64,000 nt of DNA. Source: Physcomitrium patens (lineage: Eukaryota; Streptophyta; Bryopsida; Funariales; Funariaceae). Both the position numbers and the translations under genes were made by a program. Shown one piece after another: positions 24,062 through 33,627 of the stretch. The first letter of the stretch is position 1. Each line of letters begins with the position of its first letter. The notes below the pieces were generated by a model that saw nothing but the letters and a program-made list of their open reading frames with translations, was not told the origin of the DNA and made no database searches. The stretch lies in assembly GCF_000002425.4 (NCBI RefSeq), contig NC_037253.1, positions 19,291,602 to 19,355,601 on the forward strand. The letters run 5' to 3'.

Positions 24062-27000
24062 ATCTTGATTTTGATAGATGTTATCGATGAAAAGCCTCCA
24101 CCGCCTTTGCTGCATTTGTAAGATTCTTTATTGGCTCCCATGTGCGTTCACTAATACCATATCCGCACCAATGGACAAGATATTCTAATTTATTTTGGCG
24201 TTGCCTTGAATCAAAGACTTCTTCTACTTCAAACTCTTCATTATTCTTCACTTCTATATGAGGAGGTGGAGCTTGTCATCTTCTTGGTATGTCTACTATC
24301 TTGTATGGTTCAAGAAGAGACATGTGGAATATTGGATGGATTTTCATTGACTCGATTAGATGTAAACGATATGCAACTAGATTAATTTGTATAGAAATAG
24401 AAAATGGTCCCAGCCTTTGATAGTCCAACTTGTCACAAGCACGAGTGGTCTTGATATTGTGACAAAGTAGCCATACTTTATTACCTAAGAGGAATGGAGG
24501 TTATTCCTTTCGATAGACATCCGCATTGACCTTTTGTTGTTCTTGAGCCTCTTTTAACTACGCCTTCATTGTTGCATATAGCTCTGATAAATGAATTGTC
24601 AAATCTTTCGCAGCAGGATTATCAACTTTTAAAAAGTCAAAAGTATGAAGTCATGGATGATAACCATAATTAGGAAAGAAAGATGTTTGTTTTGTAGAAG
24701 AATGTATCATGTTATTGTAAGCAAACTTTGCCAATGGCAAAAGAGTTGTGCAATCATCTTGTTGGTAGTTAATAGTACATCTTAACTATTGCTCGAAAAC
24801 TTGATTAATACGCTCCGTTTGTCCATCACTTTGAGGATGGAATGTCGAAGATAGTTTTATATCTACTTTTAGAATCTTGAAAATAGTCCGCCAAAATCTT
24901 GATACAAATTGAGTTCCCCTATTTGATATAATATCCTTGGATAATCCATGATAGCGATAGATATTGTCAAGAAAGAACTAACATGTTTCTTCACCTATGA
25001 TAGATTTTGTACATGGTACAAAATGTGCCATCTTAGTAAAACGATCTACGATCACGAATATAGAATCATAAGAACCTGAGATTGAAAGATCCATGATGAA
25101 GTGCATAGAAACAGAAGACCATGGTTGTTCTAGAATGGGTAATGGCTGAAGAAGTCCAAAAGGTCGATGATGAAGAGTTTTTGATCTTCATAAAATATCA
25201 CATGTTTGTACAAAATCTTTGACAACCTTCTAAATTTGAGGCCACCAAAAATCCCTATATATCAGCTCCAAAGTCTTATTATATCCAAAATGTCATGGTA
25301 CTGGAAAGTCGTGACAAGCTTGAAGAACACGTAAACATGCTTCTCCTTTTGGAACATATAGGCATCCTTCGAAATAGAATAGGTTTTTCTTGAATTCAAA
25401 TTTAGAGGAATCATGAGATTTAGAAGAATTATTCTTGATATCATGAACAAGAGGGTCTGAAGACATACTTAACTGGACTTGCTTAAGAAAAGTTAAATCA
25501 ATAGTCAATGTTGATTTTATTGCTCGAAGATGAAATTACTTCGGCTTTAAGAGAATTGTTCTTTGTTGCTCAAAAGCTATATCTCCTTCTTTTGGTATAA
25601 GATAAAAAGTCTAGATAAGGCATCGGACCAACCTTGTTGTTTTTCTAGCCGATAAGTGATGATGAATTCGAATCTTAATAAAGACATGCTCCAACAAGCT
25701 TGATGACGATTTAATATGCGTGTTGACATAAAATATTTGAGGTTCTTGTGATCTATATACATCATGACAAGATTGAAAGCGCCTTCTAGATAATGACGCC
25801 ATTCTTAAAAAGAATCTACAATTACAAGAAGTTCTTTGTTGTGGATCTCATAATTGATTTCTGCTGCTGAAAATTTTCTTGAATGAAAGGCTACTGGATG
25901 AAGTTTGTCATCTATTCCCATTTGTGATAGAACCGCACCCAGAGCAAAGTCCGATGCATCTGTTTCCATAAAGAATGCTTTGGAAAAATCAACATGATAC
26001 AAGATTGGTGCAGAAACAAATGCTGTCTTCAAAGATTCAAAAGCAACTTCCACTTCTTGATTCCATTGGAGTTTGTCTTTACAAGTCAAACGTGTAAGTG
26101 GAGCTGCAACTCGAGAGAAGTCTTTCATAGAGATCCAATAGTAGTTGGCAAATCTCAAAAAATATTGGACATCTCTTACTGTTTTTGGGATCTTTCAATC
26201 TATAATAGTTTGAACTTCCTTAGAATCCATCATAAGTCCATCATTTGAAATGATGTAACCTAAAAAATTGACTTGATTAGTGTGGAATACACACTTTTCT
26301 ATCTTGGCATAGAATCCTGCATCTCTTAATTTTTGTAACACACGACGAAGATGAAGTTCATATTCTTCTAAATTCTTAGAATAGATCAAGATGTCGTCTA
26401 GATAACAGACCACAAAATCGTCCAAAAACTCTCAAAAAGCATCATTCATTAGATATTGAAAAGCTGCTCGTGCATTTGTAAGTCCAAAAGGTATGACGTT
26501 GTATTCAAAATATCCATACCTAGTTCGAAATGTAGTCTTCCATTCATCTCCTTCTTTAATGCGTACTAGATTGTATGCTCCCCGAAGATCTATTTTTGTA
26601 GAGATCTTAGGTTGATTCAGCTGATCAAGAAGTCCAGATATTAAAGGTAGTGGATACCTATTCTTGATGGTAATCTTGTTGAGTCCTCGATAATCAACAC
26701 ACATCCGCAATGATCCATCTTTTTTCTTCACAAATAGAATTGGAGCTCCTGCCGGAGATTTAGAATGGCGTATGAAATTCTTGGCTAGATTTTCTTCAAT
26801 ATACTCCTTGAGTTCAGTCAACTCATTTTGTGATAAACTGTAGATTGGTCCGAATGGCGGTTGTGCTCCTTCTTGAAGGTCAATTGAGCAATCATAGGGA
26901 CGATGTTCTAGGAGTGTATCTACATTCTTTTTTTCAAAATACATCTTGAAATTCTTAATATTGGCTTGGAATGCCACTTGAAGTCTTTTCACTAGTAGAA

Positions 27001-27570
27001 ACAAGTGTGGCATAAATAATATATGGTGATTCTTTCATAGCAGCATGTAAGAAAGCTTTTGCACCTATAAATATGGGTTTAATTGAACTAGACTTATGAC
27101 TCTCTACTTGATTAACTACATTGTTAGTTATACTTTTAGAGAAAGTAAGAGTTCGGGAAATCTAATCTATTTGAGGATTGTATTTTTCTAACCACGATAA
27201 ACCTAAAATGACTGGATTAGAGAGAGATCTAATGATATTAAATACTACAAAACTATTATGACCATTGATTATTACTTCTATAAGAAGGATTTTGTGAGTA
27301 ATATCTATAGAAGACAATAGACGACCATCTATGACTTCTACATGAACAGGTTTAGTTTTCTTTACTAAAGATATGCTATGTCTTTTAGTAAATTCTTCAT
27401 CTAAAAAACACGCTCAAGCTTCTGAAATCTAAGAAGGCAGAGACTTTGTAATGTTTAGGTCCTAAAATAACATTTAATGTAAAACAAGGAGAGGGCTCTG
27501 AGGAGAGAATAGGACCTTTACTAGATCTTGTGCAAGGTTCCAGCCGCACGATCCCTATTGTAGTTGGACA
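24062..27570 (-). pseudogene. Element C: pol (protease, RT, RNase H, integrase, chromodomain)
   Basis: Minus-strand relative of D pol, broken by several stops. Larger open parts are 27013-26432 ([12 protein letters not shown] to the RT fingers/palm, [19 protein letters not shown]), 26425-26195 (YLDDILIYS), 26158-25805 (RNase H ETDASDFALGAVL) and 25765-25577. Integrase follows with a TGA at 24653-24651 at the same place as the second stop of D, but with QQDD intact at the site of D's first stop. The chromodomain ends near 24062. Protease Asp-Ser-Gly is changed near 27410. Confidence 0.9.
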
Positions 27571-28554
27571 AACTCGTTTTTTGACATATTATCTTCTTTC
27601 ATAGCCATACTCCTCATTTTGTGATTGCATCATTTCTTTGGACAATATTGAGCAGTATGCTTTGGTTCTCCATAATATAAACATAATCTTTTTTGACGAC
27701 GACGAGTCTTTTCTTTCTCAGTAAGAGGTTTGAAACTTACTGCATCAATTTGCATATTTTCTACTTTCGAATGTATGTGTTGAAGAGGTGTTGATGTTCC
27801 CATTGAATTATAGTAATGTTGAGGTCAGTTCTCAGATCAGGATTCAAGAAGACAATTGTTGCACTTCACAGCAAAGTCAATTGCTTGACTCAATGTTTGA
27901 GGATCAAGTAAGTTGAGCATTAATTTTTTTATCTCATATTGTAATCCGTAGAGAAATTGACTAATAAATGCAACATCATCCTACTTGATATGAGTTGCAA
28001 GTTGTCAAAATTATGAAGCATACAACGTTACTGATCGATTACCTTGTCGTAAAATACGGATCTTATTGGTTGCAACACGAATTGCATCATGTTGTCCATA
28101 CATGGATCAAAACTCTGCCAGAAAAGCCTTTAGATTATCCAATATTGGATCTCGTCATTTAAAAAAAAGATGAAAATCACGATAGTGCTGAACTTGAAAG
28201 AAGCGTACAAATGAATCTAACTTGCGATCCTGGAATTGGATAGCTTTGGCATTGAAATTCAATCACAAGTTGCACTTGATTGATAAATCCTCGAAACTTA
28301 GATCTGGTGCTATCAAACTTCTCGGATAGGATAATTCTTGGTTCTCTAATATTTGAAGGACGTTCCACCATAGGAGAAAGGACATGGTTTGGTGCAGATG
28401 TTGAAGTAGCTTCAATCATTTCTATATCTTCACTTCCTGCCAATCTTATTACTTCTTGAGGTGGTAAATTGAGTTGATGCATCGCAAGCATTAACTCCCT
28501 CAATCGCTCTTGCATTTGTGCCATTGCACTCTTCATTTCAGCAAGTTCTGCCAT
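27571..28554 (-). pseudogene. Element C: gag
   Basis: Starts MAELAEMKSAMAQMQERLRELM, nearly identical to D gag, and is open to 28177. Frame is then broken but the knuckle at about 27690-27640 is visible as CLYYGEPKHTAQYC; the second Cys of CX2C is Tyr. The N-terminal heptad-like QMQERLRELMLAMHQL may form a coiled coil. Confidence 0.88.
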
Positions 28555-28753
28555 GATAACACTTAGAAGAGAGAAGATGTATAATATTGCTCAAGATAAA
28601 TAGAAGAGAGGACTTCGGAACAAAGAAAATATTAAGAGCAATATTAAATTAGAAGAGGGTAATCCGCAACTTCTAATATGCTTATATCTTATTAAGAAAA
28701 AGGGGTAATCCACTCTTAATCAAGATTAGACAAAGCTCTGATATTGTAGGTGT

Positions 28754-28764
28754 ACTCTTGTCAA
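28754..28764 (-). promoter_or_regulatory. Predicted self-priming site of element C
   Basis: Element-sense TTGACAAGAGT, 2 nt inside the LTR edge (28767), is exactly complementary to the 11-nt ACTCTTGTCAA in its own LTR (element sense, 28952-28942). See the findings for the self-priming argument. Confidence 0.6.
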
Positions 28765-28766
28765 TC

Positions 28767-29018
28767 AGTTAAGGATAAGAACTCGATGAAAAATCAGTTT
28801 AGACAAGTGAGCCTTTTTTCAATGAAAGGTAACAAAATATAAATAAATAAGTATATATATTGAAAGAGAAACTAGAATGGCTATTGCCAAAAGACAAGAA
28901 AACTAGAGACCCTTGAAACTAGACTAGAAGCAAGAAAGGAGTTGACAAGAGTAAACTTTTACTTACTTCTACCTATTTCTATATGTAATTACTAGCTTAC
29001 ATGATTATGTCTATGACA
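28767..29018 (-). repeat. 5' LTR of element C, internally deleted
   Basis: About 252 bp: the LTR end (AACTCGATG...GGAGTTGACAAGAGT) joins directly to the LTR start (AACTTTTACTTACTTC...TATGTCTATGACA), missing about 290 bp in the middle including the TATA box. The flank right of 29018 is an inverted piece of E pol, not a target duplication matching the left end. Confidence 0.8.
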
Positions 29019-29107
29019 TATATAGATCCTAATGTTGTTGCTCCTATAGTTATCTTTATAATACCTCATGTGCCTTGAAACTTAAGGCCAATTCCCATGT
29101 CTAGGGC
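29019..29107 (+). pseudogene. Inverted 89-bp piece of element E pol
   Basis: Plus-strand translation reads YIDPNVVAPIVIFIIPHVP, stop, NLRPIPMSRA, the stretch just upstream of the RT domain in the E lineage. It ends in AGGGC (29103-29107), the same five bases that follow the LTR at 22963-22959, where E pol continues with HLPKLVELL. Orientation is opposite to the rest of E. Confidence 0.8.
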
Positions 29108-29648
29108 TGTCACGGACATACTCATATAAGCTAGTAATTACATATACAAGTAGGTAAAAGTAAGTTAATTCTATAGTATTTAATATGGAAGCTTCCTAGA
29201 AGCTTAATAGTCAGTGCTTTGACTTCATAGGTGTCTTTAATTGACTTTTTGGATTAGAAACGTGGTCAACAAGTTGGCCATGTGCCACACATGTTGTTAG
29301 CTTGAAGATCAAGCTAACTATGTGGCCCACACGTAGAAAAACTTACCTTGTAAGTCAAGGCATGAGTCTTACAAAGTCAACACATATTAGAGGTCCTATA
29401 GAACGTCTCCACGTAGTCCCTAGTTAGATCATATATATAGAGACAAGAGTGAAGCCTTCTTCACTCTTGTCAACTCCTTTCTTGCTTCTAGTCTAGTTTC
29501 AAGGGTCTCTAGTTTTCTTGTCTTTTGGCAATAGCCATTCTAGTTTCTCTTTCAATATATATACTTATTTATATATATTTTGTTACCTCTCTTTGAATAA
29601 AGGATCACTTGTTTGAATTGTTTTTTCATCGAGTTCTTGTCCTTGACA
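29108..29648 (+). repeat. Plus-oriented LTR closing the inverted block
   Basis: 541 bp, TGTCACGGACATAC to GTCCTTGACA. It faces opposite to the LTRs of C and F around it. A TATA stretch near 29431-29438 is followed by a perfect 13-bp inverted repeat with 4-nt spacer (29442-29471). The right flank is element F protease. Confidence 0.87.
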
Positions 29649-30060
29649 ACAAGAAGTCCAATCTATTTTAGGGTTATATTTGTCTATCCATGATAAACCT
29701 AAAATGATTGGATTAAAAGGACATCTAATGATATTAAATATTACAAAGCTACTATGACTATTAGTTATTATTTCTATGGGAAGGATTTTATGAGTAACAT
29801 CTGCTGAAGACAACAGATGACCATCTATGACTTCTACATGAACAAGTTTAGTTTTCTTTACTAAAAATCTATTATATCTTTTAGCAAATTTTTCATCTAA
29901 GAAAGAAGATGAGGCTCCTGAATCTATCAAGGCAGAGGCTTTGAGATGTTTAGGTCCTAAAATAACATTTATTGTAAAACATGGAAAGAGTTCTGAAGAG
30001 AGGATACGAGCTTCACTAGGCGTTGTACAAGGTTCCAGGCGCATGGTCCCTATTGTAGCT
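29649..30060 (-). pseudogene. Element F: protease fragment
   Basis: Minus-strand frame with LGPKHLKASALIDSGASSSFLDEKF; the catalytic DSGAS is intact. It reads to NPKIDWTSC and is then cut at 29648 by the plus-oriented LTR. All of RT, RNase H and integrase is missing. Confidence 0.88.
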
Positions 30061-31058
30061 GGACAAATTCGTTTTTCAACATGCTATCTTCTTTGATAGT
30101 CGTACTTCTCATTTTTCGGTTGTGTCACTTCTTTCAACAATGTTGAGCAATGTGCATAGGTTCTGCATAATATAAGCACAATCCTTCTTCAGGACGACGA
30201 GACTTTTTTTGTTCAGTAAGAGGTTTGAAACGTACTGCATCAATTTGCATATCTTCTACTTCCAAATGTATGTGTTGAAGAGATGTTGGTGTTGCTATTG
30301 AATTATAGTTATATTGAGGTCCACTTGTATGGTTTTTAGATCAGAATTCAAAAAAGCAATTGTCGTACTTCACAGCAAAGTCAATTGCTTGACTCAATGT
30401 TTGAAGATTAGGAAAGTTCAGCATTAATTTTTTTACCTCATATTGTAATCCATAGAGAAATTGGCTAATAAGTGCAACATCATCTCACTTGATATTAGTT
30501 GTAAGTTGTCAAAATTGTGAAGTATATAACATTACTGATTGATTGCCTTGTCATAAAATATGAAACTTATTGGTTGCAACACAAATTGCATCATGTTCTC
30601 CTTACATGGATCAAAACTCTGCCAAAAAAGCCTATAGATTATCCAATATTGGATCTTGTCATTCAAGAAAAGATAAAAAACCACGATAGTATTGAACTTG
30701 AAAGAAGCGTACAAATGAATCTAACTTGCGATTCTGGAGTTGGATAGCTTTGGCGTTGAAGTTCAATCACAAGTTGTACTTTATTGATAAATCTTCGAAA
30801 CTTAGATCTGGTGCCATCAAACTTCTCGAGTAATGCAATTCTTGGTTCCATAACATTGGAAGGATGTTCCATCATAGGAGAAAGGACATAGTTTGGTATA
30901 GATGTTGAAGTAGCTTCAACCATTTCTATATCTTCACTTCTTGCCAATCTTATTACTTCTTCAGGTAGTAAATTGAGTTGATGCATCATAAGCATTAACT
31001 CTCTCAATTGCTCCTGCATTTGTGCCATTACACTCTTCATTTTAGCAAGTTCTGCCAT
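30061..31058 (-). pseudogene. Element F: gag
   Basis: MAELAKMKSVMAQMQEQLRELM start at 31058, open to 30663, then broken. The knuckle region near 30190-30130 reads CLYYAEPMHIAQHC, again with the second Cys changed to Tyr. Gag sequence is closer to C and D than to G. Confidence 0.85.
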
Positions 31059-31270
31059 GATAATACTAAGAAAAGAGAAGATGTCTAATATCGCTCAAGA
31101 TAAATAGAAGAGGGGACTTGAGAACAAAAAAAATACTAAGGACAATATCAGTTTAAAAGAGGATAATCCGCAACTTCTAATATGCTTGTGTCTTATTGAA
31201 AAAAAGGGATAATCCACTATTAATCAAAATTAGACAAAGCTCTGATATTATAGGTGTATTCTTGTCAATC

Positions 31271-31827
31271 TATCAAGGACAAGAACATAATAAAGACAAA
31301 TAAACAAGTAAGACTTCTCTCATAGAAAGATGGCAAAATAGAAATAACTTGATATATATATTAAAAAAGAAACTCGAATGGCTATTGCTAAAAGCTAAGA
31401 AAATTAGAGATCCTTGAAACTAGACTAGAAACAAGAAAAGAATTGACAAGAGTGAAGAAGGCTTTACTCTTATCTCTATATATACTATCTAACTAAGGGC
31501 TATGTGGTGACGTTCTATAGGACCTTCAATATGTGTTGACTTTGTAGGACACATGTCTTAACTAACAAGATAATTTTTTCTATGTGTGGGTCACATAGAT
31601 AGCTTGGTCTTCAAGCTAATAATATATGTGGCACATGGCTAACTTGTTGACCACGTTTCTAATCCAAAAAGTCAATTAAAGACACCTATAAAGTCAAAGT
31701 AGCATCTATGAAGCTTCTAGGAAGCTATTATATCAAATACTATAGAATTAACTTACTTTTATCTATTTTTACTTATTTCTATGTATTTATACATGTAATT
31801 ATTGGCTCACATGTGTATATCCATGAC
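31271..31827 (-). repeat. 5' LTR of element F, split at its terminus by element D
   Basis: Minus-oriented LTR from 31827 down to 31271. Its outer end reads CCATGAC here; the final A is found at 38185, after element D and its duplicated ATGAC. A site TTGACAAGAAT just inside (31268-31258) differs at one position from the self-priming word. Confidence 0.85.
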
Positions 31828-32367
31828 TGTCAAGGACAAGAACTCGATGAAAGCTAAAGAGTAAGTGAGACTTTTCTCAAAAAGAAATAGGACAAAATAG
31901 AAATATGTATATTAAGAAAGAAACTGGAATGGCTATTGCCAAAATACAAGAAAACTAGAGACCCTTGAAACTAGACTAGAAGCAAGAAAGGAGTTGACAA
32001 GAGTGAAGAGGGCTTCACTCTTGCCTCTATATATACTATCTAACTAGAAGCCACGTGGCGATGTTCTATAAGACCTCCAATATATGTTGACTTTCTAGGC
32101 CACATGCCTTTGTTTGCAAGGCAAGTTTTCTATGGATGGACCACGTAGTTAGCTTGTTCTTTAAGCTTCCAACATGTGTGGCACATGGCTAACTTGTTGA
32201 CCAAGTTTCTAACCTAAAAGTCAACTATAGACTCCTATAAAGTCAAAGCAGCGTCTATGAAGCTTCTAAGAAGCTTCTCTAGAAGATATTACACAATTAA
32301 CCTACTTTTATCTACTTTTACATACTTTTATCTATTTATATAGGTAATTATATGTATGTCCGTGACA
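31828..32367 (-). repeat. 3' LTR of element D
   Basis: 540 bp, preceded in element sense by the polypurine-like GGGACGAGTTCC-complement region and AGAAGGGGAGGTAA. Carries the same TATA box, inverted repeat and ACTCTTGTCAA (complement of 31994-32004) as the 5' LTR. Confidence 0.93.
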
Positions 32368-32383
32368 TTACCTCCCCTTCTAG
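32368..32383 (-). promoter_or_regulatory. Polypurine tract of element D
   Basis: Element sense AGAAGGGGAGGTAATG ends next to the LTR start at 32367. C (CCCCCCTTC at 23507) and G (AGAAAGGAAGGTAATA) have matching tracts. Confidence 0.75.
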
Positions 32384-32408
32384 GGACGAGTTCCATGAGG
32401 AGCGGTGA

Positions 32409-32831
32409 TTATATATTGAGAAAATCTAATATGCAGCGAATTGTATTTGCTACATACTCTGATCTTTGTTCTCTTCGAAGATAGTTGATGGGTCCTCTTA
32501 GCCATCGATAGTGTCCCATTCCAGGGCGAGAAGACAACCCTGTTATTTGATCACTGTTGAGGCCTTCATAACTTCCTTTAAATAATACATTTGAAACACC
32601 ATCAGGAGTCGTTCCTATCTCCAATAATATTACCAAACATCGAGAATCTCTTCCAAGGTCGTGATACCAAACGCGTTGTATCTCACCATCTATTCGAGGA
32701 AGAACATGTCGTTCTTGAAGATCTTCATCTCGGTTGCGTCGTCTTGAAGGTTGTGACAATCGCAATGTCTCATCCGATAAGTCAGCAAACGAAGGTTCTT
32801 GAGTTGAATCCGCTGGTTGTTGGCTCTCCAT
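32409..32831 (-). CDS. ORF3 of element D: unknown 140-residue protein
   Basis: Independent ATG at 32831, 95 nt after the chromodomain frame ends and in another frame; it stops 42 nt before the LTR. I recognise no family. N-terminus polar and acidic (MESQQPADSTQEPSFADLSDE), then basic SRRRNRDEDLQERH, then RVWYHDLGRDSRCLVILLEIGTT, and a conserved HYRWLRGPINYLRREQ followed by a helical-looking tail. Homologous ORFs sit at the same place in A, B and C. No membrane segment or signal peptide, so not env-like; the basic block and globular rest might suit nucleic-acid or Gag binding, but this is a guess. Being fully open in a young element, it is probably expressed, perhaps from a subgenomic RNA or by reinitiation. 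Confidence 0.75.
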   Translation of the reverse strand: MESQQPADSTQEPSFADLSDETLRLSQPSRRRNRDEDLQERHVLPRIDGEIQRVWYHDLGRDSRCLVILLEIGTTPDGVSNVLFKGSYEGLNSDQITGLSSRPGMGHYRWLRGPINYLRREQRSEYVANTIRCILDFLNI

Positions 32832-32925
32832 CTAATTAGCGTCACAAATGCAAAGAAGTTACAAACAAGGATAGGAAATTGAATGTTATCTTGCCTCAAT
32901 CTTGTCTCTTTTATAAGAGAGGTTT

Positions 32926-33627
32926 TCATCTTGGTTTTGATGGATGCCGTTGATGAAAAACTTTGACTTTAGCTGATGCATTTGCTAGATTCCTGGATGG
33001 CTCCCATGTGCGCTCACTAATATCATATCCGCGCCAATGAACAAGATATTCTAGCTTATTTCGGCGTCGCCTTGAGTCTAATATCTCTTCTACCTCAAAT
33101 TCTTCATTATTATCTACTTCTATAGGAGGCGGTGGCATTTGTCTTCTTCCTTGTATATCCACTGTCTTATATGGTTCAAGAAGAGACATCTGGAATACAG
33201 GATGGATCTTCATTGACTCCGGTAGATGTAACCGATATGCAACTGGGTTGATCTGTTCAGAAACAGAAAAGGGGCCAAGCCTACGATAGTCCAATTTGTC
33301 ACAAGGTCGAGTGGTCTTGATATTGCGACGAAGTAGCCATACCTTATCACCCACATTGAGTTGTGGTTGCTCTTTACGATATACATCTGCATTTATCTTT
33401 TGTCGTTCTTGAGCTTTCTTCAACTGCGCCTTCATTATTGCATGTAACTCTGACAACCGATTTGCCATATCTTCTGCTGCAGGATTATCAACTTTTGAAA
33501 AATCAAAAGTATCAAGTCATGGATGATAGCCATAATTGGCAAAGAAAGGTGTTTGTTGCGTGGAGGAATGTACCATATTATTATAAGCAAACTCTGCCAA
33601 TGGCAGAAGGTTTGTCCAATCATCTTG
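32926..33627 (-). pseudogene. Element D: integrase C-terminus and chromodomain, beyond stops
   Basis: Same frame as the 928-residue pol but separated from it by TAA (33630-33628, followed by CAA) and TGA (33519-33517), 37 codons apart. From 33468 it is open: KINADVYRKEQPQLNVGDKVWLL, the GPF/Y module ([37 protein letters not shown]), then a well-kept chromodomain ([39 protein letters not shown]). The second stop is where relatives have a CGA/CTG-type codon. Either the stops are read through, or this copy makes integrase without its targeting end. Confidence 0.85.

Noticed and set aside
32409-32831. ORF3 as an envelope-like gene
   Set aside because: No signal peptide, membrane span or cysteine pattern; 140 residues is too short.
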